The notes: generated by a model from the letters alone, not told the origin. A stretch of DNA of 64,000 nt from Cupriavidus oxalaticus (GCF_016894385.1 NZ_CP069812.1:2046001-2110000); one strand, 5' to 3'; positions 46,089 to 54,503 are shown, numbered from the stretch's first letter. Translations and numbers: made by a program.

Positions 46089-47216
46089 ATGAACTCTCTC
46101 GACAGCGAACGACGCGAATTGCACCGGACCCTCGCCGGTTCGGGCGATCGCCCGGAAGGCGGCGCGGTGTGGACACGCCGCACCTTCCTGCACCATGCCC
46201 TGTTCAAAGGCGTGGCAGGCGCGGCCGCATGCGGGTTTTTCCCGCTCCTGAACACGCTCGACGTGGCCTACGGGCAGACCGGCCAGAGCTTCCGCTTCGC
46301 CTGGGTCTCCGACACGCACCTCTACCCCAAGGAGCTCAACTCCCGCTTCGTGGAGAAGACCGTGCGCGCCTTCAGGGAGGTGCAGGCCATGAACCCGCCG
46401 GCCGACTTCATGATCTTCGGCGGCGACCTGGCGCAGCTGGGCGACCCCGTCGAACTGCAGCTCGGCTCGGAACTGCTGAAGGAGGTGAAGATCCGCAAGG
46501 TCTTCATCCCCGGCGAGCACGACTGGTATCTCGACATGGGCTCGACGTGGAACAAGATGTTCGGCGCCTCGCCCTGGACCTTCGACCACAAGGGCGTGCG
46601 CGTGATCGGGCTGAACACGATCGCCGGCGCGCCGGACTTCTGGACCGCGCGCAAGATGACGCCGAAGGAACGCATGGGCCATATGGCCACGCTCGACGGC
46701 ACGCTGGGCGGCGCGTGGTCGGTCATCGGCGAGAAGCAGCTGCGCTGGCTCAATTCGACGCTGTCGAACTGGCCCAAGAGCAGCCCGGTCATCCTGTTCA
46801 CCCATACGCCGCTGTACGAGTACTACCCGCCGTGGAATTTCTGGATCCGCGACTGGCGCGAGGCGCATGAAATCCTCAAGCCCTACGCCAACGTCACCAA
46901 CGTCCACGGCCATACGCACCAGGTGCTCTACAACGAGATCGGCAAGGTGCGCTCGATCGGCATGCTGGCCACCTCCTGGCCGTGGCCGTATGCGCCGGAA
47001 GGCGTGCCGCTGCTGACCAAGCCGATGGTCCGCGCCGATCCGGGCGACCACTTCGACGGCGTGGGCTGGAGCATCCTGACCATGACGCCGCAGGGACGGG
47101 TGGAAAACGAGTACAAGATGTGGCGCAAGACGGTGTTCGCCGACCAGCCGGCGGATTCCGGCACCGAGGACAACCGCAACCAGGTCCTCAGCCCGCGCAT
47201 CGCCGACCGGATCTAG
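46089..47216 (+). CDS. Tat-exported metallophosphoesterase
   Basis: Calcineurin-like phosphoesterase of 375 residues. A twin-arginine signal (TRRTFLHHALFKGVAGAA, Arg30-Arg31) implies folded export, probably with cofactor. Metal-site motifs follow in order: SDTH (Asp75, His77), GGDLAQ (Asp113), GEHD (142-145), THTP (His239) and GHTH (274-277). The third motif is normally GNHD; here Glu143 replaces the metal-binding Asn. The substrate is unknown. It lies 57 nt after the cupredoxin-like gene, behind a GGGGGGCGGAGG stretch, and 44 nt before a SoxA-like cytochrome, so it looks like an integral member of the respiratory operon. Confidence 0.85.
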   Translation: MNSLDSERRELHRTLAGSGDRPEGGAVWTRRTFLHHALFKGVAGAAACGFFPLLNTLDVAYGQTGQSFRFAWVSDTHLYPKELNSRFVEKTVRAFREVQAMNPPADFMIFGGDLAQLGDPVELQLGSELLKEVKIRKVFIPGEHDWYLDMGSTWNKMFGASPWTFDHKGVRVIGLNTIAGAPDFWTARKMTPKERMGHMATLDGTLGGAWSVIGEKQLRWLNSTLSNWPKSSPVILFTHTPLYEYYPPWNFWIRDWREAHEILKPYANVTNVHGHTHQVLYNEIGKVRSIGMLATSWPWPYAPEGVPLLTKPMVRADPGDHFDGVGWSILTMTPQGRVENEYKMWRKTVFADQPADSGTEDNRNQVLSPRIADRI

Positions 47217-47260
47217 TCCGGCCGGCCCCTCATCCGGCGCAGCAATGCGTGAGGAGAGAC

Positions 47261-47722
47261 ATGATGAAAAACGACAAATGGCATGCCCGCGCCCTGACGG
47301 CGGGCGTCGCCGTGCTGCTGCTGGTCGGCTATGACAGCGACCAGCCGATGGCACACAAAGAACCCCACACCGCAGAACAGTTGAAGGCGTTCGAGGACGT
47401 CTTCATGGAACAGGTGAGGACTGGCGACCTGCTGTTCCACGGCGACGCCGCCACGGAGAAACAGCTGAACGTCAAGCTCTCGAACACCGGCATGGCCTGC
47501 GCCATGTGCCACCCCTTTGCCTCCGACACGCATCCGCACGAATTCCCCAAGTTCCAGGAGCAGATGAACGAATTCGCCACGCTGCGCGACATGATCAACT
47601 GGTGCATCGAGAAGCCCAATGAAGGCGAGAAGATCGACCCCAACGGGCCGGCCATGAAAGCGCTCGAAGCCTACACGTACTACTCGAACCGCAACAGCAA
47701 GCTGGACCCCGGCAGGCACTGA
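47261..47722 (+). CDS. SoxA-like monoheme cytochrome c
   Basis: Exported c-type cytochrome of 153 residues. The hydrophobic start (residues 8-22) is a signal peptide or anchor. One heme motif, CAMCH (80-84), follows. The region after it (FQEQMNEFATLRDMINWCIE, then KPNEGEKI and MKALEAYTYYSN) resembles the C-terminal half of SoxA/TsdA-type cytochromes, including the conserved Asn-x-Cys, here NWC, although no other sox genes are present. A role as electron carrier for the downstream oxidase is inferred from context. The ATG at 47261 follows GAGGAGAG; the stop is 37 nt before ccoN. Confidence 0.75.
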   Translation: MMKNDKWHARALTAGVAVLLLVGYDSDQPMAHKEPHTAEQLKAFEDVFMEQVRTGDLLFHGDAATEKQLNVKLSNTGMACAMCHPFASDTHPHEFPKFQEQMNEFATLRDMINWCIEKPNEGEKIDPNGPAMKALEAYTYYSNRNSKLDPGRH

Positions 47723-47759
47723 GCCGCCGCCCTGCTGACGGAACCAACGGAGCAAGGAT

Positions 47760-49190
47760 ATGACCGCCGCCCGCGCGACATCGGCCGCATCCGAGGCCTT
47801 TCCCGACCTGGATTCGCTGATCGACCGCGGGCTTGTCCTCAAGTGGCTCTACTGGGGACTGTTCTGGCTGATGTTCACGCCCAGCATCGGCGTGACCATC
47901 TCCAGCCTGTTCAACTTCCCCGACTACCTGGGCACCTCGCAATACCTCACCTTCGGCCGCTTGCGGCCGATGCATGTCAATGGCGTGATCTTCGGCGCCT
48001 TCTCCACGCTGTTCATCGGGCTGTGCCACTACCTGCTGCCGCGCCTGTGCGGCGTGCCGGTCTGGAAGGGCCACTGGGGGCACTGGCTGGTGTGGATCTG
48101 GAACCTGGGACTGATCGCCGGGATGGCGTCGCTGATGCTCGGCTACAACCAGGGACTGGAAGCCGGCGAGTTCCCGCTGGCGATCGACGCGGTGATCTTC
48201 TTCGTGGTCTCGGTCACGACCGTGCAGTTCCTGATGACCATCGCCCACCGGCGCGAACCCCAGCTCTACGTGGCGGTGTGGTACCTGATCGGCGCCTTTG
48301 TCTGGACCGTGATGAACCTGGTGCTGGGCAGCTTCATCCTGCCCTACGCCATCACCGGCATCAACAGCGCCGCCTTCCACGGCCTGTTCATCCACTACAT
48401 CGTGGGCTTGTGGATCACGCCGGCGGGCTACGTGCTGATCTACTACTTCCTGCCGGCGAGCGTGCAGAACCCGGTCTACAGCCACAAGCTGTCGCTGGTG
48501 GGGTTCTGGTCGCTGGCCCTGTTCTACCCCTTCGTCGGCATCCATCACTACCTGTACAGCCCCATCGCCGACTGGGCCGAGACGCTGGCGATCATTACCT
48601 CGATGCTGCTGATCGTGCCGGTCTGGACGGTGCTGCAGAATTTCTTCGGCACCATGATCGGCCGCTGGCACACCTTCACCCAGAACCTGACCGCCAAGTT
48701 CCTGATCATGGGCTCGCTGATGTACCTGGTGGGCTGCTTCCAGGGCTCCACCGAGGCGCTGCGCTCGATCCAGCAGCCCACGCACTTCAGCGACTTCGTC
48801 ATCTCGCACTCGCACCTGACGGTGTTCGGCACCTTCGTGGTGTGGGCCATCGGCGGCACCATCTATGTGCTGCCCAAGCTGGTGAAGCGGCCGCTCTGGT
48901 CGCCCAGGCTGGGCAACTGGTCGTTCTGGCTGATCACCTTCGGCATCAGCCTGATGGGACTGGACCTGACCATGGCCGGCCTGCAGCAGGGCTACATGCT
49001 GATGGCGGGCGTGGAATGGCTGGACTCGCTGGTGGCGATCCGGCCCTACTGGCTGGTGCGCACCATCGCCGGCATCTCGATGGACATCGGCATGTCGCTG
49101 CTGGTCTATAACCTGATGCGCACCGCGCTCTCGGCCGAGCCGGCCACGGCACCGGGCGCGGCCGGTGCCGTACGAGGGGCGTCGACATGA
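47760..49190 (+). CDS. C-family (cbb3-like) heme-copper oxidase catalytic subunit
   Basis: Membrane subunit I of 476 residues with about twelve helices. Ligands can be placed by comparison with CcoN: low-spin heme His72 (RPMHVNG) and His352; high-spin heme His350 (SHSH); CuB His212, His262 and His263 (GIHHYLY). The active-site Tyr256 sits six residues before the His pair, as in cbb3 oxidases, which argues for oxygen reduction rather than NO reduction. His212/262/263, Tyr256 and His350/352 keep a constant offset of five from Pseudomonas stutzeri CcoN numbering. At the equivalent of its Glu323 there is Gln328 (FQGS instead of FEGP). The ATG at 47760 follows GGAGCAAGG. The stop overlaps the next gene by 4 nt (ATGA). 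Confidence 0.88.
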   Translation: MTAARATSAASEAFPDLDSLIDRGLVLKWLYWGLFWLMFTPSIGVTISSLFNFPDYLGTSQYLTFGRLRPMHVNGVIFGAFSTLFIGLCHYLLPRLCGVPVWKGHWGHWLVWIWNLGLIAGMASLMLGYNQGLEAGEFPLAIDAVIFFVVSVTTVQFLMTIAHRREPQLYVAVWYLIGAFVWTVMNLVLGSFILPYAITGINSAAFHGLFIHYIVGLWITPAGYVLIYYFLPASVQNPVYSHKLSLVGFWSLALFYPFVGIHHYLYSPIADWAETLAIITSMLLIVPVWTVLQNFFGTMIGRWHTFTQNLTAKFLIMGSLMYLVGCFQGSTEALRSIQQPTHFSDFVISHSHLTVFGTFVVWAIGGTIYVLPKLVKRPLWSPRLGNWSFWLITFGISLMGLDLTMAGLQQGYMLMAGVEWLDSLVAIRPYWLVRTIAGISMDIGMSLLVYNLMRTALSAEPATAPGAAGAVRGAST

Positions 49191-50893
49191 CCCGGCGCCG
49201 CCCGGACGGCCGCTACGGCCTGCGCTACTATGCCCTGGTCGCGGGCTTCGGCTGCATCTCGCTGGCGGCCTTCGTGCAGGGCGTGCTGCCGATGCTGGAG
49301 CCGCAGTCGCGCACCGACAAGGTCACCCAGGTGGTGCGCACCGACCTGGGCGAGCTCAAGTGGACCGAGGCTCGTGCCACCGACTACTCCCCGTTGCAGC
49401 TGCGCGGCCGCGAAGTCTATACGCGCGAAGGCTGCTGGTACTGCCATTCGCAGTTCGTGCGCCCCGTCACTGGCGAGACCCGGCGCTGGGGCCCGGTGTC
49501 CCAGGCCGGCGAATACGCCTTCGACCTGCCGCACCTGTTCTCGACCCGCCGCATCGGCCCCGACCTGTCGCGCGTCGGGCTGAAGTACAGCGACGCCTGG
49601 CACCTGGCGCACTTCTGGGATCCGCGCATGCTCTCGCCCGACTCGATCATGCCGCGCTTCTCCGCGCTGTTCTCCGGGCCGCATACCGCGAAGCTGGTGA
49701 CCGACCCGCAGAGCCGCCGCACCATCGAGAACACGCCCGAGACCCGGCTGCTGTTCGATTTCGGCAGCAGCGAAACCATCGCGCTGACCCCCAATTCGGC
49801 CGGCCTGCTCTATGTGCCGGAACGCGGCAAGTACCCGGTGATCCTGACCCCGAACAAGGAATTCGAAGGCGAGACCGTGATCCTGATCGCGGACACCGAA
49901 GACCTGCGCGCGCTGGTGGCCTACCTGCAGAAGCTCGGCACCAACCGCGGCAAGTGGCGCGACCGCTTCGAGCCCCAGCAGATGGAAGCATCGCAGACCA
50001 GCCTGCCGCGCTCGGAGGAATGGATCGCGCACGGCAAGAACGTGTACGAGCGCCGCTGCCTGGGCTGCCATGGCGTCAAGGGCGACGGCAACGGGCCGGC
50101 GGCCGCCTTCATGCAGCAGGATCGCCCGCGCAACTTCACGCTGGGCGTGTTCAAGTTCCGGCTCACGCCGTCAGGCTCCATGCCGGACGACGGCGACCTG
50201 CTGCGCACCATCACGCGCGGCGTGCGCGGCACGGCGATGCCCAGCTGGCACGAACTGCCGGAAAAGGACCGGCTGGCCGTGATCCAGTACATCAAGTACG
50301 TGCTGGCGGCCGACCGCAGCAACCCCGACAAGCCCTATTACTATTTCCTCGAAGAGCCGCCGCTGGCGCCGATCTTCATCGGGGTGCCGCCCAAGCCGTC
50401 GGCCGAAACCATCCAGCGCGGCAAGCAGGCCTGGGACCGCGCCAAATGCTGGGAATGCCACGGCCGCGGCGGCAAGGGCGACGGGGAGAAGGCAGCGGGG
50501 CTCAAGGACGATTTCGGTTTCCCGATCCCGCCGGCCAACCTGACCACCGGCCAGTTCAAGTCCGGGGCCTCGGTAAAGGACATCTTCCGCACCATCAGCA
50601 CGGGCCTGTCGGGCACGCCGATGCCGTCGTTCAGCGACACGGTGTCCGAGGAGGACCGCTGGGCGCTGTCCTACTTCGTCCTGTCCCTGTCGGCCTACAC
50701 CGATCCGCTGACCGGAGAGCCGCTGCCGATTCCGCCCGGGCAGAAGGCGGCACTGAATGACCCCGCCCTGCGCGCCGACGAATCGCACCACGCCTATCGC
50801 CCGGCGCCGGCCGGACAGCCGGCGGAGCACGGCACCTATGCCGGCGAGGCGTGGGCCAGGCGGCATGGTTTCGTCTTCGCCGACGAGCGCTAG
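49187..50893 (+). CDS. Triheme CcoO-like/diheme cytochrome c fusion subunit
   Basis: Protein of 568 residues combining functions that cbb3 oxidases split between CcoO and CcoP. One N-terminal membrane anchor (about residues 13-33) precedes a CcoO-like domain with GCWYCHSQFVRP (heme motif 83-87) and RIGPDLSRVG. A domain of about 120 residues without heme motif follows. Then come two class I cytochrome c domains with CLGCH (291-295) and CWECH (421-425), each with a distal Met candidate (TAMPSW, TPMPSF). It overlaps the catalytic subunit gene by 4 nt. No separate ccoO or canonical ccoP is present, so this protein probably supplies the whole electron-entry path. Confidence 0.85.
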   Translation: MTRRRPDGRYGLRYYALVAGFGCISLAAFVQGVLPMLEPQSRTDKVTQVVRTDLGELKWTEARATDYSPLQLRGREVYTREGCWYCHSQFVRPVTGETRRWGPVSQAGEYAFDLPHLFSTRRIGPDLSRVGLKYSDAWHLAHFWDPRMLSPDSIMPRFSALFSGPHTAKLVTDPQSRRTIENTPETRLLFDFGSSETIALTPNSAGLLYVPERGKYPVILTPNKEFEGETVILIADTEDLRALVAYLQKLGTNRGKWRDRFEPQQMEASQTSLPRSEEWIAHGKNVYERRCLGCHGVKGDGNGPAAAFMQQDRPRNFTLGVFKFRLTPSGSMPDDGDLLRTITRGVRGTAMPSWHELPEKDRLAVIQYIKYVLAADRSNPDKPYYYFLEEPPLAPIFIGVPPKPSAETIQRGKQAWDRAKCWECHGRGGKGDGEKAAGLKDDFGFPIPPANLTTGQFKSGASVKDIFRTISTGLSGTPMPSFSDTVSEEDRWALSYFVLSLSAYTDPLTGEPLPIPPGQKAALNDPALRADESHHAYRPAPAGQPAEHGTYAGEAWARRHGFVFADER

Positions 50894-50906
50894 CCGGAGA
50901 CCTGAT

Positions 50907-51101
50907 ATGGCCGAACTCACCTTCCTGCAATTCGTGGTGGCCTTCTTCATGAGCCTGGGCGCGGTCTGCCTGTTCATCTGGGCCGTGCTCTCGGGGCTGT
51001 TCGAGGATGTCGAGGCCATCAAGTACAAGGCCTACCGGGCCGAAGTCGATGACGACGAGAACGACGAGAACGACGAGACGGAGACCTCCAGCCATGCCTG
51101 A
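50907..51101 (+). CDS. CcoS-like small membrane protein
   Basis: Protein of 64 residues. One transmembrane helix (about 8-28) is followed by IWAVLSGLFEDVEAIKYKAY and a very acidic tail (VDDDENDENDETE). The layout helix, then WAV-x-SG-x-F-x-D, then acidic end matches CcoS, a cbb3 assembly factor needed for cofactor insertion. The ATG at 50907 follows a GGAGA 13 nt after the preceding stop. It overlaps the next gene by 8 nt. Confidence 0.7.
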   Translation: MAELTFLQFVVAFFMSLGAVCLFIWAVLSGLFEDVEAIKYKAYRAEVDDDENDENDETETSSHA

Positions 51102-51303
51102 CGAACCTGAAAACACCCCCGCCGGACAGGACGTTCCGCATCACCAGCAGACCGAAGACTACGGCGGCGGCCATATCCAGGCGCGGCACGGCCGCATCAA
51201 CGCGTGGCTGCTGGTCGTCTACCTGGTGCTGTTCGTCTGGGCGCTGTACTACGGCTACACCTATTGGGGCGGGCTCGGGCCGGGCCTGGACCTGACGCGC
51301 TAG
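51094..51303 (+). CDS. Small single-helix membrane protein of the oxidase cluster
   Basis: Protein of 69 residues: a hydrophilic His/Gln-rich N-terminus (to about residue 35), one membrane helix (INAWLLVVYLVLFVWALYYG) and a short glycine-rich end. The layout is reminiscent of the heme-free N-terminal part of CcoP, which in canonical oxidases carries the membrane anchor, but the similarity is too weak to name it. The ATG at 51094 lies inside the preceding gene, implying coupled translation. Confidence 0.7.
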   Translation: MPDEPENTPAGQDVPHHQQTEDYGGGHIQARHGRINAWLLVVYLVLFVWALYYGYTYWGGLGPGLDLTR

Positions 51304-51338
51304 GCCTTTTACCCACAGGAGCCTCACAGGAGACCACC

Positions 51339-51434
51339 ATGGCACCGAGACTGCTGCTGGCGCTTGCGCTGCTGAACCTGGCGTTCCTGTTCGGCGAGCT
51401 CGCGCTGAACGTGCTCGGCGTGGGCCTGCTGTAA
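51339..51434 (+). CDS. 31-residue hydrophobic peptide of the oxidase cluster
   Basis: A 32-codon frame encoding a single membrane helix (MAPRLLLALALLNLAFLFGE, then LALNVLGVGLL). CACAGGAGACC just before the ATG is a good ribosome-binding site, and the frame lies in a tightly packed operon, which supports translation. It could be a small oxidase subunit of the CcoQ/CcoM kind. I find no sequence similarity that proves it. Confidence 0.55.
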   Translation: MAPRLLLALALLNLAFLFGELALNVLGVGLL

Positions 51435-51446
51435 CGGGAGCCCGCC

Positions 51447-51539
51447 ATGACCCTTGCCGAATCGATCGCCTTCTGGATCTTCGTCGTCATGACGGTTGGC
51501 TTCTTTGCCTGGGTGCTCTATCTGGCGCTACGCAAGTAG
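51447..51539 (+). CDS. 30-residue membrane peptide of the oxidase cluster
   Basis: A 31-codon frame starting at ATG 51447, 12 nt after the previous stop and behind ACGGGAGCC. It encodes MTLAESIAFWIFVVMTVGFF followed by AWVLYLALRK, a single helix with a basic end pointing to the cytoplasm. It is too short for most gene finders. As with its neighbour, a role as accessory oxidase subunit is inferred from position, size and ribosome-binding site only. Confidence 0.5.
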   Translation: MTLAESIAFWIFVVMTVGFFAWVLYLALRK

Positions 51540-51549
51540 CGTGGATGCC

Positions 51550-52314
51550 ATGAGCGACCTGTGGCTGATCTTCCTGGCAGGCACCGCGGGCAGCATGCAT
51601 TGCGTGGGCATGTGCGGCGGCTTTGCCTGCGGCCTGGGCCCGGCGTCCGGCGGCAGCCTTGCCACCCTGCTGCGGCACCTGGCCTACAGCCTGGGCCGCA
51701 TCGGCAGCTATGCCTTCCTTGGCACGCTGGCCGGCTACCTGGGCATGCTGCTGGTCGGCCATGCCGGCGACTCGGGTGCAGGCAGCGCTGCCGGCATGGT
51801 GCAGCGCGGCCTGGCGATCCTGTCCGGCGGGCTGATGCTGCTGATCGGGCTGAACCTTGCCTGGCGCCTTGGCCGCGGCGGCCATGCGCTCGGCGGCGCG
51901 GGCGCGCAGTGGCTCGCGCAATCGCTGCGCACGCTGCTGCGCCAGCCGGGCTTGGGCGCGCCGCTGGCCTTCGGCGTGCTGAACGGCTTCCTGCCCTGCC
52001 CGCTGGTCTACGCCTTTGCCGCGCAGGCGGCTGCCAGCGGCACCGCGCTGCACGGCCTGCAGATCATGGTCGCGTTCGGGCTCGGCACCTTGCCCGCGAT
52101 GCTGGCGATGGGCGGCCTGGGCCTGTGGTGGCGCGCGCGCCGCGGGCCGGCGGCGGTCCCGGCGCAGCCCGTCGTGGCGAGCTTCCTGCCGGCGCCGGCG
52201 GCGCGCCTGAACTGGCGCATGCAGGGCGTGCGCGCGGCCGGCGCGTTCATCGCCGTGCTCGGCCTGATCACGCTGGCGCGCGGGATCGTGCCGATCGGCG
52301 CCCACCTGCACTAG
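51550..52314 (+). CDS. SafE/DsbD-like membrane protein (TauE/SafE family label)
   Basis: Polytopic membrane protein of 254 residues with about six helices. The first helix ends GSMHCVGMCGGFACGLGP, the Cys-rich motif (MHCxGMCGG) of the DsbD_2 group, often annotated sulfite exporter TauE/SafE and commonly found beside ccoI/ccoS. A copper-import or copper-delivery role is likely from context but not proven. The ATG at 51550 opens the first helix; a GTG at 51541 is an alternative. It is followed 8 nt later by the copper ATPase gene. Confidence 0.82.
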   Translation: MSDLWLIFLAGTAGSMHCVGMCGGFACGLGPASGGSLATLLRHLAYSLGRIGSYAFLGTLAGYLGMLLVGHAGDSGAGSAAGMVQRGLAILSGGLMLLIGLNLAWRLGRGGHALGGAGAQWLAQSLRTLLRQPGLGAPLAFGVLNGFLPCPLVYAFAAQAAASGTALHGLQIMVAFGLGTLPAMLAMGGLGLWWRARRGPAAVPAQPVVASFLPAPAARLNWRMQGVRAAGAFIAVLGLITLARGIVPIGAHLH

Positions 52315-52322
52315 CGGCGGCC

Positions 52323-54503
52323 ATGGACACTTCACACACCTGCAGCCACTGCCAGTTGCCGGTCGGGCGGCTGGGCCAGCGGCGCGAGCTGGACGGGGCA
52401 GCGCACTGGTTCTGCTGCTATGGCTGCTGCCTGGCCTACCAGGTCCACCATGGCGAACACGAAGAGCCGCAGGCGGCGGCCGCGCTGATCCGGCTCGGCG
52501 TGGGCGGCTTCCTCGCGATGAATGTCATGCTGTTCAGCTGGCTGCTCTATGCGGACGCCTTCACCGGTGACGAAGCCTGGCTGCGCGGCCCGGTGCACTG
52601 GCTGCTGTGGGTGCTGGCAACGCCGCTGGTGCTGCTGCTGGGCCGGCCCTTCGCCGAAGGCGCCTGGCAGGCCGCGCGGCAGGGCCGGCTGTCGACCGAC
52701 ACGCTGGTCTGCATCGGCGTGCTGGCGGCCTACTGCTATTCCGGCTGGCAGGTATTGCGCGGCTCGGAGCTGGTCTATTTCGACACCGCTGCCATGGTGC
52801 TGCTGCTGTTCACGCTGGGGCGCCTGCTGGAAGCGCAGGTGCGCGTGCGCACGGCACGCCGGCTCGCGCCCATGCTGGCGGCCGCGCGCGCCGAGGCGCG
52901 CGTGGTCGATGGCGGCACGGAAAGCTGGCGCCCCGTCGTCGCGATCGGGCCGGGCGAACTGGTGCGGATCCTGCCCGGCGAGCGCGTGCCGGTCGACGGC
53001 ATCGTCGTGGACGGCCGCTCCGAATGCGACGAGGCGGTCCTGACCGGCCAGAGCGAGCCGCAGTTCAAGCCACCGGGCGCGCTGGTCCACGCCGGCAGCA
53101 TCAACGGCAGCCGCCCGCTGCTGGTCCGCGCCACCGTGCCGGGCTCCCGGACCCGGTGGCAGCAGATCGGCCGGCAGGTGCGCGAAGCGCTGGCGCGCAA
53201 GTCGCTCGCGGGCGACACCATCGACCGCATCATCGCCGTGTTCATTCCCGGCGTGCTGGCGCTGGCCGCGGCCAGCGCATGGTTCTGGGGCAGCCGCGCC
53301 GGCGACCTGGCGCAGGCGGCCGACGCCGCCATGCTGGCGGGGCTGGCGGTGCTGGTGGTGGCTTGTCCGTGCTCGCTGGGCCTGGCAGCGCCGCTCACGC
53401 ATGCGCTGGCCATCGGCCAGGCCGCGCAGCGCGGCATCCTGGTGCGCGGCGGCGACGCGCTGGAACGGCTGGCGCGCCTCCGGGGCATTGCCTTCGACAA
53501 GACCGGCACGCTGACCGCGGACATTCCGCACCCGGTCGGCATGCAGGCCGAAGGCGCCAGCCCCGCGCAAGTGCTGGAGGTGGCCGGCGCCCTGGCGCGG
53601 GCGTCGGACCACCCGGTGGCACGGGCCATCGCCATGATGGCGCGCGCCGCGGGCACGCCAGGCACGGTGCCCAGCGCAACGCCAGCCTCCGGCGAAGTCG
53701 AGACCAGCACCGGCGAGGGCTTGTCGGGGCAGGTCGGCGACCGGCATTGCGCAATGGGCTCGCCGGCCTTTTTCGGCACGCTGGGCTGGCACGTCCCGCC
53801 CGCCCTGCTCGCCACCGCGCCGCTGGGATGCACGCTGGTGCTGGTGGGCTGGGCCGGCCAGGCGCACGGGCTGATCGCGTTGCGCACGCTGCCCATGCCC
53901 GAGGTCCGCGACGTGATCGGCGCAATGCAGCGCCAGGGCCTGCGCACGCGGCTCCTCAGCGGCGACAATCCGCATGCGGTGGCAGCCATGGCCAGCGCGC
54001 TGCAGATTGCCGAATGGCAGGCAGCGCTGCTGCCGCAGGACAAGGTGCGCGCGCTGCGCGACTGGGCCGCCGGCACAGGCCCGGTCGCCATGGTCGGCGA
54101 TGGCCTCAACGACGGGCCGGTGCTGGCTGCGGCCTCGGTCGGCATCGCCGTGGGCAATGCCTCCGACCTGGCGCGCGAAAGCGCGGATATCGTGCTGCCG
54201 CGCACGGGGCTGGCCAGCCTGCCGTGGCTGCTGCGGCAAGCGCGGACGGTGCACCGCACGGTCCGCGCCAACCTGGCATGGGCCTTCGGCTATAACGCCA
54301 TTGCGCTGGCGCTGGCTGCCAGCGGCCTGCTGCAACCGGTGCTGGCGGCCGTGCTGATGGGCGGCTCCAGCATCCTTGTGGCGATGCGCTCGTGGCGCGC
54401 CAGCGCGATGGCCGATCCCTATCCGGGAACAACGGGCAGCGCCGCTTCCACCGCGCCGGCCCGGCCGGCCGCGTTGCCCTCAGGCCACGGGGTGGCACCA
54501 TGA
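52323..54503 (+). CDS. ccoI: CcoI-type copper-translocating P1B ATPase
   Basis: Exports Cu(I) to the periplasm or membrane for CuB-site assembly of cbb3-type oxidases. Of 726 residues. The N-terminus lacks an ordinary HMA domain and instead has a Cys-rich knuckle (CSHCQLPVG, then FCCYGCCLAY, residues 7-43), as in CcoI/FixI proteins. The transmembrane metal site is ACPCS (Cys348, Cys350). The phosphorylation site is DKTGTLT (Asp392), the HP motif is SDHPVARAI, and the hinge is GDGLND (592-597). The ATG at 52323 follows the SafE gene by 8 nt. The stop overlaps the Sco-like gene by 4 nt. Confidence 0.93.
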   Translation: MDTSHTCSHCQLPVGRLGQRRELDGAAHWFCCYGCCLAYQVHHGEHEEPQAAAALIRLGVGGFLAMNVMLFSWLLYADAFTGDEAWLRGPVHWLLWVLATPLVLLLGRPFAEGAWQAARQGRLSTDTLVCIGVLAAYCYSGWQVLRGSELVYFDTAAMVLLLFTLGRLLEAQVRVRTARRLAPMLAAARAEARVVDGGTESWRPVVAIGPGELVRILPGERVPVDGIVVDGRSECDEAVLTGQSEPQFKPPGALVHAGSINGSRPLLVRATVPGSRTRWQQIGRQVREALARKSLAGDTIDRIIAVFIPGVLALAAASAWFWGSRAGDLAQAADAAMLAGLAVLVVACPCSLGLAAPLTHALAIGQAAQRGILVRGGDALERLARLRGIAFDKTGTLTADIPHPVGMQAEGASPAQVLEVAGALARASDHPVARAIAMMARAAGTPGTVPSATPASGEVETSTGEGLSGQVGDRHCAMGSPAFFGTLGWHVPPALLATAPLGCTLVLVGWAGQAHGLIALRTLPMPEVRDVIGAMQRQGLRTRLLSGDNPHAVAAMASALQIAEWQAALLPQDKVRALRDWAAGTGPVAMVGDGLNDGPVLAAASVGIAVGNASDLARESADIVLPRTGLASLPWLLRQARTVHRTVRANLAWAFGYNAIALALAASGLLQPVLAAVLMGGSSILVAMRSWRASAMADPYPGTTGSAASTAPARPAALPSGHGVAP

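Noticed and set aside
47760..49190. Nitric oxide reductase (NorB or sNOR) as identity of the oxidase-like subunit
   Set aside because: The active-site Tyr is present six residues before the CuB His pair and the helix VI His context is CcoN-like rather than NorB-like. NO reduction as a side activity cannot be excluded.
51550..52314. Sulfite exporter function for the TauE/SafE-labelled protein
   Set aside because: The MHCxGMCGG motif and position next to ccoI point to the DsbD_2-like group and copper or redox handling; the sulfite label is a family name only.
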